In this document: positions 7,996 to 15,408 of the stretch, piece by piece | How the letters are laid out: each line of letters opens with the position of its first letter | Position numbering within the stretch: position 1 is the first letter of the stretch | Source of the DNA: Clostridia bacterium | GTDB lineage: Bacteria; Bacillota; Clostridia; Oscillospirales; CAG-272 | Assembly: GCA_017452665.1 (NCBI GenBank) | Contig: JAFTLZ010000066.1 | Coordinates: 1 to 35,570 of the forward strand | Length of the DNA: 35,570 bases | Reading direction: 5' to 3' | The notes under the pieces: generated by a model | Seen by the model: only the letters and a program-made list of their open reading frames with translations | Told to the model about the DNA's origin: nothing | The model's database searches: none | Made by a program: the position numbers and the translations under genes

Positions 7996-8535
7996 TTAAT
8001 CGAATACATACATTCCGAAGAACGGCAAAATTCCGTTCCTGTAATCGTAGTTCATCGAGCACGACTCGGCAAGTCTTTTGACATAAATACAGTACGCCGC
8101 CATACAGGAATATTGCAGATCGGGGTGCTTACAGGGCTCTCCCTTCGGCATCGCGCATGGATTGCATAGAGTACATCCGCTTGCTCCGATCATAAAGCCG
8201 CCGTGTCCGTTCTCACGCAGCCTTTTGATCACGCGAAACATCGCCGCGTTGTGTTCTGACTTTGCCACCCGGAGCTTGTCCTTTTGCGAAAAATCCGCAA
8301 TTTCCCATTCCGTCTGCAAAACCAACGCTTTTTTGTGTGACAGCACCTTTTGCTTCATCTGTTCGGGTGTTCCGCAATCGGGAGGGCACGAATAGTTCGC
8401 CCCGTATTGGCCGCAAAGATTTTCTTCACAGTATGGGCGGAAGGCAGAGTCAAATACGATTTGATCCGTATCAATGATTTCCGCGTTTAAAAAGCCCTCA
8501 CCAAGTGCCGTTTTTATAATTTTCTGATCCGTCAT
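7996..8535 (-). CDS. DUF2284 predicted metal-binding protein
   Basis: 179 residues with the cysteine pattern of DUF2284 proteins: CEENLCGQYG then YSCPPDCG near residues 36-54, and GCTLCNPCAMPKGEPCKHP with SCMAAYC in the C-terminal half. The spaced cysteines suggest a metal or iron-sulfur centre; the biochemical function is unknown. No signal peptide, so it is cytoplasmic. It begins inside the stop of the upstream gene (ATGA overlap at 8532-8535). Its place between a cobalamin riboswitch and an ECF transport module suggests a role in handling the imported corrinoid or its metal, which is inference. Confidence 0.85.
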   Translation of the reverse strand: MTDQKIIKTALGEGFLNAEIIDTDQIVFDSAFRPYCEENLCGQYGANYSCPPDCGTPEQMKQKVLSHKKALVLQTEWEIADFSQKDKLRVAKSEHNAAMFRVIKRLRENGHGGFMIGASGCTLCNPCAMPKGEPCKHPDLQYSCMAAYCIYVKRLAESCSMNYDYRNGILPFFGMYVFD

Positions 8536-8855
8536 TGTGTATTTTCACCACCGTTTTTTGCCGTTTGTTCCTTTTGTTCTTTTTCAAGCTTCTTTAACGC
8601 GGAAATCCGATTTTGCTTGGCGCGAATCCGTTTTTCTTTGTTTTTCTGCGCGCGGTCATCCTCTCGCGGCGGCTTGATATCTGCAGCCTCCAGCGCGCGC
8701 GGCCACGGACCGAGAAAGGCCTTGATCGCCACGACCTCCCGCTCCGAAAAATCCGACCGTTGCGGATAGCGTGAAAGCCCTTCTGCCTGCAACGCGGCAT
8801 ATTTTCCTCGCAGCAGCTCCAGCGCGTCCTCACGCGTTAATTTTTCGTCTTCCAT
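8532..8855 (-). CDS. Small HNAR-like (homing-endonuclease-associated repeat) protein
   Basis: 107 residues starting MEDEKLTREDALELL at 8855, with a GGGAGGA site 9 bases upstream. Residues about 8-65 follow the HNAR pattern: a helix, then RYPQRSDFSE, then AIKAFLGPWPRALEAADI, resembling the tP..rDF..., FG.W..Al..aG signature. The rest (66-107) is highly charged Lys/Arg/Glu, coiled or disordered. No nuclease motif is present. HNAR units are thought to contact DNA. It is the first gene after the riboswitch and is coupled to the DUF2284 gene. A regulatory DNA- or RNA-binding role is possible but unproven. Confidence 0.65.
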   Translation of the reverse strand: MEDEKLTREDALELLRGKYAALQAEGLSRYPQRSDFSEREVVAIKAFLGPWPRALEAADIKPPREDDRAQKNKEKRIRAKQNRISALKKLEKEQKEQTAKNGGENTQ

Positions 8856-9061
8856 ACGTTCCTCCCAAACGTGCGTTTTGCTTGAACCGGATGTTCCCTT
8901 ATCGTTTGTAACACGCCAAAACAAAAAACGCTCTTTTCCCGTCTTGTCAAACAGCAAAAAAGCGTAGCGATCCCTTGCCTGCGCAAAAAAAGAGACTCCT
9001 CCCCTGCAACAAGCAAACAACGGCTACACTCTTCAGATCCAAAAATGCGATTGCCCTGCAC
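8856..9061 (-). other. Riboswitch expression-platform region
   Basis: About 205 non-coding bases lie between the aptamer and the first gene. There are T-rich runs at about 8984-8990 and 8950-8955, but I could not settle a terminator/antiterminator pair. Next to the start codon ACGTT and AACGT flank TGGGAGG, placing the ribosome site in a small hairpin loop. Translational control is therefore one option. Confidence 0.4.
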
Positions 9062-9170
9062 TGTCCGGTGGGTATTCCGACTGATGAGACGCGCTCAATT
9101 ACGGTAATGAAGGTTGCGACGGATTTTCACCGAACTTCCCCCTGATTTGCCCGCAAGCAAAACCGAACTG
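9062..9170 (-). promoter_or_regulatory. Cobalamin-class riboswitch aptamer
   Basis: Read on the minus strand. GGGGGAAGTTCGGTGAAAATCC (9120-9142 region) corresponds to the conserved GGGAA..GGTG.AAATCC block. CGCAACC...ACCGTAA occupies the usual gCgGcCC...ACUGUgA position. AGTCGGAATACCCACCGG (9065-9081 region) matches the 3' aGUCAGgA.ACCUGCC block. CGGT and ACCG at the two ends can form P1. It starts about 30 bases after a consensus promoter. Such riboswitches bind adenosyl- or aquo/methylcobalamin and turn off B12 uptake or synthesis genes. The subclass was not determined. Confidence 0.85.
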
Positions 9171-9203
9171 CAAAATATTCGATTCAAAAATGATTACGGT
9201 AGC

Positions 9204-9232
9204 ATTATAACACTTGCCACTGATTTTGTCAA
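9204..9232 (-). promoter_or_regulatory. Consensus sigma-A promoter of the riboswitch operon
   Basis: Minus strand TTGACA (9227-9232), 17-base spacer, TATAAT (9204-9209): a perfect match to consensus. Transcription should begin near 9197, just before the aptamer. Confidence 0.93.
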
Positions 9233-9295
9233 TAGCTCCCGCAATTTTTCTTTTACATTTTTCAACAATTCTTTTTTTGAATTTTTCCAAAATAC

Positions 9296-9324
9296 TTGAC
9301 ATTCCTTTCTTGATTTGTTATACT
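9296..9324 (+). promoter_or_regulatory. Strong plus-strand promoter with no gene behind it
   Basis: TTGACA (9296-9301), 17-base spacer, TATACT (9319-9324). It is divergent from the riboswitch promoter and points into the 3' end of murC. The first hairpin downstream is the 9357-9395 terminator. Confidence 0.75.
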
Positions 9325-9330
9325 ATGGGC

Positions 9331-9400
9331 GGAAATGGATATTTGGAATACCAAGCAAAAACCGATTGTATTTCACACGGAATGCAATCGGTTTTGTATG
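9331..9400 (+). ncRNA. Candidate small RNA of about 65-70 nt
   Basis: The segment between the predicted start of the 9296 promoter and the end of the 9357-9395 terminator has no plausible coding sequence. The RNA would have an unpaired 5' part of about 25 nt followed by a long stem (AAAAACCGATTG with CAATCGGTTTT) and a short T-run. The element could instead be only the murC terminator with a chance promoter upstream. Confidence 0.35.
9357..9395. terminator. Bidirectional terminator at the end of murC
   Basis: AAAAACCGATTG (9357-9368) pairs with CAATCGGTTTT (9385-9395). On the minus strand it ends murC and is followed by GGTTTTTGCTTGG; on the plus strand it would end the candidate small RNA. 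Confidence 0.85.
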
Positions 9401-9417
9401 TTATAACGGTCTGCGTT

Positions 9418-10818
9418 TTACGCAAGCGGCAACAGGTCAAACACTTGATAAATATCCCCCGCGCCCATGACGATGACAAGGTCTCCCTCGTGCGCATCGC
9501 GGCATAGCGCATCGGCAACCGCCTGGAACGAACCGCAATATTTGCCACGCGTGCCAATCCCTTGCGCCAACAGCTCCGAGCTGACCCCGTAAATGTTCTG
9601 CTCCCGCGCGGCATAAATATCCGCCAGATACACACGGTCCGCGTCGCCAAACGCCTCCGAAAATTCCCGGAACAGCCCCGCCGTGCGGCTGTAGGTGTGC
9701 GGCTGATAGGCACACAGAATCCGCTTGTAGCCCATTTCTCGCGCGCCCGCGAGCGTTGCTCGGATCTCATCGGGATGGTGCCCGTAGTCGTCGTATACTG
9801 CGGCACCGTTCAAAACTCCCTTGCGTTCCATGCGCCGTCGCGCACCGACAAAGCCCTCCAATGCCGCCGCGATCTGTTCCGGCGCAATTCCGCAAAGGCT
9901 TGCCGCACTTGCCGCCGCCAAAGCATTGTAAATGTTGTGCTTTCCAAACACGTGCAGGCGCACACGGCAAAGCACTTGTCTCGCACGGCAAAAATCGAAC
10001 TGCGTCACGCCGCCAACGTGCGTAATGCGCCGCGCGCAAAAATCCGCATCGGCGTCGATGGCAAAGCTAACCTTTCTGCCTGCAAATGCCTCCAGCGTGC
10101 GGATACTTTCGGCATCGTCCGCATTGAACAGCACCGTGCCGTCCTTACCCGTCCGTTCGGCAAAATGCAAAAACGAAGCGCGGATTTGCTCCATGCTGTG
10201 AAAATAATCCACGTGATCCATGCCGATGTTCAAAATCACCGCCAGCGTGGGATTAAAATCCAAAAAGGAATCCATATATTCGCAGGCTTCAAAAACAATA
10301 TGCTCCTTCTCGTTTCCGATGCGGCAGGTGGCGTTTTGCAGAGCGGGAAGCTCCGCACCGCATAGTACGGTTGGATCCGCCGCCTCCAAAAAGATCTGCG
10401 CGCACATGGCGGTGCAGGTGCTTTTTCCGTGCATCCCTGAAACGCCGATGCGGTTGCGGTAGGCAACCATCAGATACCCCAGATAATCCGCACGGGAGAG
10501 TAGCGGCTTTCCCGCCTCCTGCGCCGCAAGATATTCCGGATTGTCCGCCCCGATCGCAACGGTGTACACCACCGCGTCGTAATGCGCAATATTCGCACGG
10601 TCGTGCCCGGGAAAGATCGGAATCCCCTGCCCGCGCAAAGCCTCGGTCTGCGCGTTTTGGCTGCGATCCGAGCCCCCCACCCGATATCCGAGCCTCTCGG
10701 AGATCTGTGCCAGTGCCGACATACTGATCCCGCCGATCCCAATGAAAAAAATGCTGTGGCATGGCGCCAGCATCTGTTTGATCGCTTCGGCGCCGTAGTG
10801 GGTGTTTTCCAAAGCCAT
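9418..10818 (-). CDS. murC: UDP-N-acetylmuramate--L-alanine ligase
   Basis: 466 residues, normal for MurC. The enzyme adds L-alanine to UDP-MurNAc with ATP in the cytoplasm, the first step of the peptidoglycan peptide. Visible: GIGGISM (27-33) in the UMP-binding N-terminal domain; the ATP loop GMHGKST (128-134, Lys132), a variant of the usual GTHGKT; EACEYMDSF and NIGMDHVDYF in the central domain; and DDYGHHP in the C-terminal ligase domain. It has an AGAGGAG site upstream of the ATG at 10818. It stands alone, not in a dcw cluster, divergent from spoVG. Confidence 0.96.
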   Translation of the reverse strand: MALENTHYGAEAIKQMLAPCHSIFFIGIGGISMSALAQISERLGYRVGGSDRSQNAQTEALRGQGIPIFPGHDRANIAHYDAVVYTVAIGADNPEYLAAQEAGKPLLSRADYLGYLMVAYRNRIGVSGMHGKSTCTAMCAQIFLEAADPTVLCGAELPALQNATCRIGNEKEHIVFEACEYMDSFLDFNPTLAVILNIGMDHVDYFHSMEQIRASFLHFAERTGKDGTVLFNADDAESIRTLEAFAGRKVSFAIDADADFCARRITHVGGVTQFDFCRARQVLCRVRLHVFGKHNIYNALAAASAASLCGIAPEQIAAALEGFVGARRRMERKGVLNGAAVYDDYGHHPDEIRATLAGAREMGYKRILCAYQPHTYSRTAGLFREFSEAFGDADRVYLADIYAAREQNIYGVSSELLAQGIGTRGKYCGSFQAVADALCRDAHEGDLVIVMGAGDIYQVFDLLPLA

Positions 10819-10870
10819 GGTTGCTCCTCTTTCCGCCGTGTCGGTTGCTTGTGACCCGGCTGTTTGGTAG

Positions 10871-10900
10871 TTTATGACGTTTTTTAACGATCTGTGACAA
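10871..10900 (-). promoter_or_regulatory. Possible murC promoter
   Basis: Minus strand TTGTCA (10895-10900), 18-base spacer, CATAAA (10871-10876), about 55 bases upstream of the murC start. The -10 is weak. Confidence 0.35.
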
Positions 10901-10957
10901 AAGCAAAAATAAATGCTCGAAAAAAATTTTGAAATTCACAAAAACATACTTTTTTCA

Positions 10958-10988
10958 TTGAATAACGGTCACAAATCGAATGTATACT
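10958..10988 (+). promoter_or_regulatory. Possible spoVG promoter
   Basis: TATACT (10983-10988) is a good -10. The best -35 is TTGAAT (10958-10963) at an over-long 19-base spacing. In Bacillus subtilis spoVG is read by sigma-H; no clear sigma-H site is seen here. Confidence 0.35.
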
Positions 10989-11032
10989 AATTACATCAGT
11001 AAAATCAAGCAGTGAACGGAGGATTTACCACT

Positions 11033-11341
11033 ATGCAAATTACCGATATTAAAGTCAGAAAGCTTTTTGACGAAGGCCCGATGAAAGCGATCGTATCCGT
11101 CACGTTTGACGGTCAGCTTGCTGTCCACGACATCAAAGTCATTTATGCGCGTGAAAAATATTTCATCGTGATGCCCAGCCGCAAGAACCCGGACGAGACC
11201 TACCGCGATATCGTACATCCCATCAACGCACAGTTCCGTGGGATGCTGGAATCCGCGCTGATCAGCGCGTACGAGGCTGCTCTGGCACAAGCCGAAGCCG
11301 AGGCCGCAAACGCATCCGAGAGCGCCGCCGAAACGGTTTAA
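11033..11341 (+). CDS. spoVG: SpoVG family regulatory protein
   Basis: 102 residues starting MQITDIKVRKLF, with the SpoVG core FDGQLAVHDIKVI, then FIVMPSRKNPDETYRDIVHPIN. SpoVG proteins bind DNA or RNA and modulate septation, sporulation and surface-gene expression in Bacillota. The tail after residue 85 is Ala/Glu-rich and longer than the conserved core. A CGGAGGA site lies 10 bases upstream of the ATG. The ORF continues a few codons upstream, but this start is the family's usual one. Monocistronic with its own terminator. Confidence 0.95.
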   Translation: MQITDIKVRKLFDEGPMKAIVSVTFDGQLAVHDIKVIYAREKYFIVMPSRKNPDETYRDIVHPINAQFRGMLESALISAYEAALAQAEAEAANASESAAETV

Positions 11342-11361
11342 AAAGCAAACAAGAGGAAAAA

Positions 11362-11387
11362 GACTGCCCACGGGCGGTCTTTTTTTT
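11362..11387 (+). terminator. Rho-independent terminator of spoVG
   Basis: GACTGCC and GGCGGTC (one G-T pair) enclose CACG and are followed by eight T. Confidence 0.9.
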
Positions 11388-11404
11388 GTCTGCTTTCGGA
11401 GCCG

Positions 11405-11908
11405 TCAGACTCTTCCGTGCGAGAACAGAACCGTCTCCGGCGTCAGCACCAGCGTGCCAAACCAACCGCTCTCTCCCACACTTCCGGGGTTGAACAGATA
11501 CATAGGTCGCTCCAGCGTCACATCGCCAATCACCGTTCCCGCAGGAATTGTCTCCTCATGCGGGCAGTGCGTGTGACCGAACAGCACGATATCCGCACCG
11601 CATTTTGCCGCATGCGAAATCAAAGCGCCGTAGCCGCTCTTGACTCCAAACAAATGCCCGTGCGTCAGGAGCAGCGTGTGTCCCTCCAGCGGGAGTTGGC
11701 GCTCCGTCGGGTTTCCGAAAGCCAAGGAGCCCCAATCGCAGTTTCCCGCCACTGTGTACCAAAGGAGCGGCGCAAAGTCCTGCGATTCCGTATCGTATAC
11801 GCCGTCTCCCAAAAAGCAGATCGCGTCCGGACGCCGCTTTTGCAAAGCAATGGCACGGCGCATCCCGTCAGGCTTTCCGTGCGAATCCGAAAAAATCAAC
11901 AGCTCCAT
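11405..11908 (-). CDS. YfcE/MJ0936-type metallophosphoesterase
   Basis: 167 residues. The calcineurin-like metal-binding motifs occur in order: FSDSHG near the N-terminus, FLGDG, VAGNCDWG, LTHGH and FGHTH. Two ATG codons lie close together. The one at 11908 is 8 bases after GGAGG, whereas that at 11914 is too close to it, so 11908 is preferred. Members cleave phosphodiesters or phosphomonoesters with two metal ions; the physiological substrate is unknown. It has its own promoter and converges on spoVG. Confidence 0.9.
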   Translation of the reverse strand: MELLIFSDSHGKPDGMRRAIALQKRRPDAICFLGDGVYDTESQDFAPLLWYTVAGNCDWGSLAFGNPTERQLPLEGHTLLLTHGHLFGVKSGYGALISHAAKCGADIVLFGHTHCPHEETIPAGTVIGDVTLERPMYLFNPGSVGESGWFGTLVLTPETVLFSHGRV

Positions 11909-11941
11909 CCGCATTCCCTCCCGATTGATATGATACTACTT

Positions 11942-11970
11942 ATTATATCACGTTACGGCGCGTTTGTCTA
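11942..11970 (-). promoter_or_regulatory. Sigma-A promoter of the phosphoesterase
   Basis: Minus strand TAGACA (11965-11970), 17-base spacer, TATAAT (11942-11947). Confidence 0.8.
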
Positions 11971-12030
11971 CCCGACGGACAAATTTTTTCTCACGTCACG
12001 CCAAAATTCTTCGCAACTTTTCAGAACCGC

Positions 12031-12059
12031 TTGACTTTTCCGTTGGTTTGCTTTATAAT
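12031..12059 (+). promoter_or_regulatory. Sigma-A promoter of the Ig-like/barnase lipoprotein operon
   Basis: TTGACT (12031-12036), 17-base spacer, TATAAT (12054-12059), 37 bases before the TTG start. Confidence 0.88.
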
Positions 12060-12095
12060 AGAACTGTACAAATTCCGACAAAGGAGGAAACCGTC

Positions 12096-13838
12096 TTGCA
12101 CCGCTTAAAAGCATTTTTTGCGTGGCTTTTGATCTGCGCGCTTTTGATCTTTTCGCTCTCCTCCTGTGGCCTTGGCACAACCGATGTCGAAATCCCCGTC
12201 GAGGTGGAAATCACCAACGGCGACCGCCTTTCGATGAAGCTGGGGGACACCCTGCAGTTGAATATCGACCAACCCGACGTCATTCTGGATCAGATCGTCT
12301 GGGAAGCCTCCAACGGGAACGCCGCCGTTACAGACAGCGGCCTTGTCACTGCCCTTGACGTTGGCAAGGTGGTCATTAGTGCCACCTACCGCGAGCAGAC
12401 CGATAAGATTCTGATCGAGATCACAGACAACAAAAAGGTGGAGCTCACCGCCGACCGCTATTATCTGATGGTCGGAGACACCGCAACGCTCACCCCCTCG
12501 GTGACTCCCGTATATAACGGCACGGTCACTTATCGGCTGGACGGCGACGTCGATCGTATTGAGATCACCGAAAACCGCGTTACCGCTCTGCAAAGCGGCG
12601 GTGAGATCAGCATCGTTGCCATCGCGGGAGGTGCGGAAAGTCGCCCGATCACCCTCTATACGGTGGAGGCAACCGCGCAACAGCCTACCCATATCGCGCT
12701 GTCTGTCAGCAGAGATTCCTTCCCCGTTGGCGAAACGGCAACGCTTTCCTATTCCATCACCCCCTACAACGCGGCGCAAAACATCCGCTTTGTCGCAACT
12801 GCAGGCGCGGATTGTGTCAAAATCGTCAGCAACCAGATCATCGGCGTTGCGGCAGGCAGTGCAACGGTTGTCGGCATCATCGGTGAGGTCGTCAGCAACG
12901 AAATCACCGTCACCGTGACCGAAAATCCGGATCGATACCAAAACATGACGGCGGAAGAATTTTACGCCAATTATACTCCCGCCACGAGTGCCACCGATGC
13001 GTATTACCGCTCCCTGTACGGCTTTTTGTCCGGCTCGCTAACCGTTCCAGACCAAGCTCCCGAAGTCTCGGAGCTTCAGCCCGCTGTGAACGGCATTTTG
13101 ATCCGCAACGAGCAAACGCTGTATTCCGAGGACGGCAACGCATACACGGTGGTGGACGCCTGCGGGGACGAGGTCTTTCGCGTCTACCGTGGCGGCGCTT
13201 ATATCACTTTAGAGGAGGTCGCGGCATACGTTTACGCCTTCGGGGATGTGCCCGCCAACTATGTCACCTCCAAAAACGCAGATCCCGAAAACAGCATCTG
13301 GGGCAAGTATCTGCGCTTGAACCACTCTTATTTCAGTGGCGACACCGACCAATACCCTTACGAGCCCGTCCTACCCGATATCCGCGGATGCGGCGGCGAG
13401 TTGTATTACTATGAAATTGATATCGGCACCACGGGCACCGATTGCGACCCACGCTACATCTGCAAGCTCTACAACGACGGGGATACTGTTACACGCGGTG
13501 CGGCAAGAATCGTTTACGCCCGCTACGACGCCAACCACGATCAGATCATCGATCCCAACGAGCGTTACCTGTTTTACACCTACAATCACTACAACGACTT
13601 TCAGGAATACCTCAACTACTACGGCGGCTGGGGCGAGATGTTCGGCAATATCACGGGCGGAGGAAGCATTTCCAGCAGAACCGACTACAACCCCACCGCA
13701 TACGTTCCATCCATCCTCGGCTCGCTCACCGAATCCGAGGTCATCCTTGCCGTTGCCGTTTGGAATCTTCCCCATGGCAAGCGCTACGGTCTCTTTTCCA
13801 TTCCCGCAGATACACGCGACAATCTTTTCTGCGCTTGA
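12096..13838 (+). CDS. Lipoprotein with Ig-like domains and a C-terminal barnase-like ribonuclease domain
   Basis: 580 residues from a TTG start, 8 bases after AAAGGAGG. The lipoprotein signal ends in LSSC (Cys near 24). Three Ig-like (BIG2-type) domains follow to about residue 290, each ending in a pattern like GLVTALDVGKVVISA or AAGSATVVG. A linker leads to a domain at about 370-510 that aligns with barnase: EEVAAYVYAFGDVPANYVTSK against barnase DGVADYLQTYHKLPDNYITK, then YYEIDI with Glu440 (barnase Glu73), RGAAR with Arg467 and Arg471 (Arg83, Arg87) and YNHYNDF with His498 (His102). Barnase Lys27 is replaced by Asp384. An EF-hand-like loop DANHDQIIDPNE is inserted between two strands. Likely a cell-surface RNase. 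No barstar-like gene is adjacent. Confidence 0.8.
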   Translation: MHRLKAFFAWLLICALLIFSLSSCGLGTTDVEIPVEVEITNGDRLSMKLGDTLQLNIDQPDVILDQIVWEASNGNAAVTDSGLVTALDVGKVVISATYREQTDKILIEITDNKKVELTADRYYLMVGDTATLTPSVTPVYNGTVTYRLDGDVDRIEITENRVTALQSGGEISIVAIAGGAESRPITLYTVEATAQQPTHIALSVSRDSFPVGETATLSYSITPYNAAQNIRFVATAGADCVKIVSNQIIGVAAGSATVVGIIGEVVSNEITVTVTENPDRYQNMTAEEFYANYTPATSATDAYYRSLYGFLSGSLTVPDQAPEVSELQPAVNGILIRNEQTLYSEDGNAYTVVDACGDEVFRVYRGGAYITLEEVAAYVYAFGDVPANYVTSKNADPENSIWGKYLRLNHSYFSGDTDQYPYEPVLPDIRGCGGELYYYEIDIGTTGTDCDPRYICKLYNDGDTVTRGAARIVYARYDANHDQIIDPNERYLFYTYNHYNDFQEYLNYYGGWGEMFGNITGGGSISSRTDYNPTAYVPSILGSLTESEVILAVAVWNLPHGKRYGLFSIPADTRDNLFCA

Positions 13839-13880
13839 ACCTGCGAATTTTGAAAAATCAATATAGAAACGGAAAACAGT

Positions 13881-14492
13881 ATGGCAAAATTATACTTCAA
13901 ATACGGCGCCATGGGCTCGTCCAAAACCGCCCAAGCGCTGATCACCAAATTCAACTATGAGGAACGCGGCATGAAGGTCTGGCTGATCAAGCCCGCAACC
14001 GACACCCGCGACGGCAAAGCTTTGCTCCGCTCCCGCATCGGGCTGGAATCTCCCTGCGATGCAATCGCTGACGGGGACGATCTGTACGAAATCTTTTTGC
14101 AAAAGCATTCCGACGCCGACGTTATCATTGCCGACGAATCGCAGTTCTTTTCCCCTGTGCAAATCGATCAGCTCCGCCGCATCGTCAACTTTCAAAGCAT
14201 TCCGGTGCTCTGCTTCGGTCTGCGTACCGATTTTCTGACACACGTCTTTCCCGGCAGCCTGCGCTTGTTTGAGGTTGCCGACTCGATTGCCGAAATCAAA
14301 ACCATTTGCGCCTGCGGCGCAAAAGCAATGGTCAACGCCCGCATTGACGATGAGGGAAATGTCATCACCGTGGGAGATCAACTCTGCCTCGGAGGCAATG
14401 ACCGCTATATTGCAATGTGCCATAAATGCTGGATTGAAAAAACGGAGGAAAAAAACTATGATAGACATCCTGGAAATACTCAAAAAATGTGA
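13881..14492 (+). CDS. tdk: Thymidine kinase (type II)
   Basis: 203 residues. It phosphorylates thymidine with ATP for dTTP salvage. Visible: P-loop GAMGSSKT (9-16), a Walker B-like IIADESQFF with Asp85/Glu86 (Glu86 the likely base), the lasso/zinc region with CACG and CHKC, and LRTDF. The C-terminal tail is longer than needed because it overlaps deoC by 35 bases. The start at 13881 has only a GGAAA site. It follows the lipoprotein by 42 bases and may share its transcript. tdk plus deoC form a deoxynucleoside-salvage pair. Confidence 0.93.
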   Translation: MAKLYFKYGAMGSSKTAQALITKFNYEERGMKVWLIKPATDTRDGKALLRSRIGLESPCDAIADGDDLYEIFLQKHSDADVIIADESQFFSPVQIDQLRRIVNFQSIPVLCFGLRTDFLTHVFPGSLRLFEVADSIAEIKTICACGAKAMVNARIDDEGNVITVGDQLCLGGNDRYIAMCHKCWIEKTEEKNYDRHPGNTQKM

Positions 14493-15129
14493 CCACACCC
14501 TACTCTCGCAAACCGCAACCGAGACCGAAATCAAAGCACTGTGCGACGACGGCATCCGCTATCATACGGCATCTGTCTGCATCCCCGCGTGCTACGTTGC
14601 CATGGCAAAAAAATACGTGGGCGACAAGCTCCCTATCTGTACCGTCATCGGCTTTCCGAACGGCTACTCCACCACCAAGGTCAAGGTTGCCGAAACCGAG
14701 GACGCCATTGCAAACGGAGCCGATGAAATCGACATGGTAATCAACATCGGAATGCTGAAGGATAAGCGCTACGACGCCATTTTAGAGGAGATCCGCGAGA
14801 TCAAGGCGGCTTGCGGCAATAAAATTTTGAAGGTCATTATCGAGACCTGCCTGCTCACCGATGACGAAAAAATCAAAATGTGCGAGATCGTTTCGCACTC
14901 CGGCGCGGACTATATCAAAACCTCCACCGGCTTTTCCACTGCGGGAGCCACCACACATGACATCGCGCTGTTTGCTACGCACGTGGCACCGCACGTCAAG
15001 ATCAAGGCGGCAGGCGGGATCGCATCCTTGAACGACGCCGCCGAATTCATCAAGCTGGGAGCCGACCGCCTCGGTACCAGCCGCATCGTCAAGCTGGCAA
15101 AGGCGGAAAACAACATTACCGGATATTGA
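14458..15129 (+). CDS. deoC: 2-deoxyribose-5-phosphate aldolase
   Basis: 223 residues, usual DeoC length. It cleaves deoxyribose-5-phosphate to glyceraldehyde-3-phosphate and acetaldehyde. Schiff-base Lys154 sits in DYIKTSTGF, the second lysine in KIKAAGG (Lys183), and the acid Asp92 in [10 protein letters not shown]. The ATG follows GGAGG by 9 bases and lies inside the tdk 3' end, so the two are translationally linked. Hairpins of the 15141 repeat end the transcript. Confidence 0.96.
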   Translation: MIDILEILKKCDHTLLSQTATETEIKALCDDGIRYHTASVCIPACYVAMAKKYVGDKLPICTVIGFPNGYSTTKVKVAETEDAIANGADEIDMVINIGMLKDKRYDAILEEIREIKAACGNKILKVIIETCLLTDDEKIKMCEIVSHSGADYIKTSTGFSTAGATTHDIALFATHVAPHVKIKAAGGIASLNDAAEFIKLGADRLGTSRIVKLAKAENNITGY

Positions 15130-15170
15130 TTTCACATAAAGGGGCTGCGTTATTTGCGTAGCCCCTGCGC

Positions 15171-15195
15171 AAAAAAGCCGACGGTAGGCTTTTTT
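15171..15195. terminator. Bidirectional-type terminator inside repeat A1
   Basis: AAAAAAGCC, GACGGTA, GGCTTTTTT. It is the likely end of the tdk-deoC transcript, 41 bases after the deoC stop. Confidence 0.75.
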
Positions 15196-15377
15196 GATGC
15201 GCGGAATTTGCGTTTTTTGCCCGTTTTGTATCCGAAATACAGATCAAAAACCATCAAAATGGCAAAAATGACGGCGTTTAGCCGTCAAGCAAAAACGACG
15301 GGGTGAGTACCAAATGCGACTTTTCGCATTTGACTCACCCCCATCCTTTCAAAACTTTCACTATGCGAATAAAACTG

Positions 15378-15408
15378 ACGAGGTGGGAAAGATCCTACCT
15401 CGTTTTTT
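15378..15408 (+). terminator. Second terminator hairpin inside repeat A1
   Basis: ACGAGGT and ACCTCGT (with inner GG/CC) followed by TTTTTTATTTT. Confidence 0.7.

Noticed and set aside
7960..8030. Full sigma-A promoter at the A/T palindrome
   Set aside because: TATAAA-like -10 boxes exist on both strands, but none has an acceptable -35 at 16-18 bases.
8856..9020. Upstream extension of the HNAR-like protein to a TTG codon
   Set aside because: It lies in the riboswitch leader, has no ribosome site and adds low-quality sequence; the ATG at 8855 has a strong site.
9562..10365. Plus-strand open frame of 267 codons
   Set aside because: Antisense to murC, which has all its family motifs; no ribosome site.
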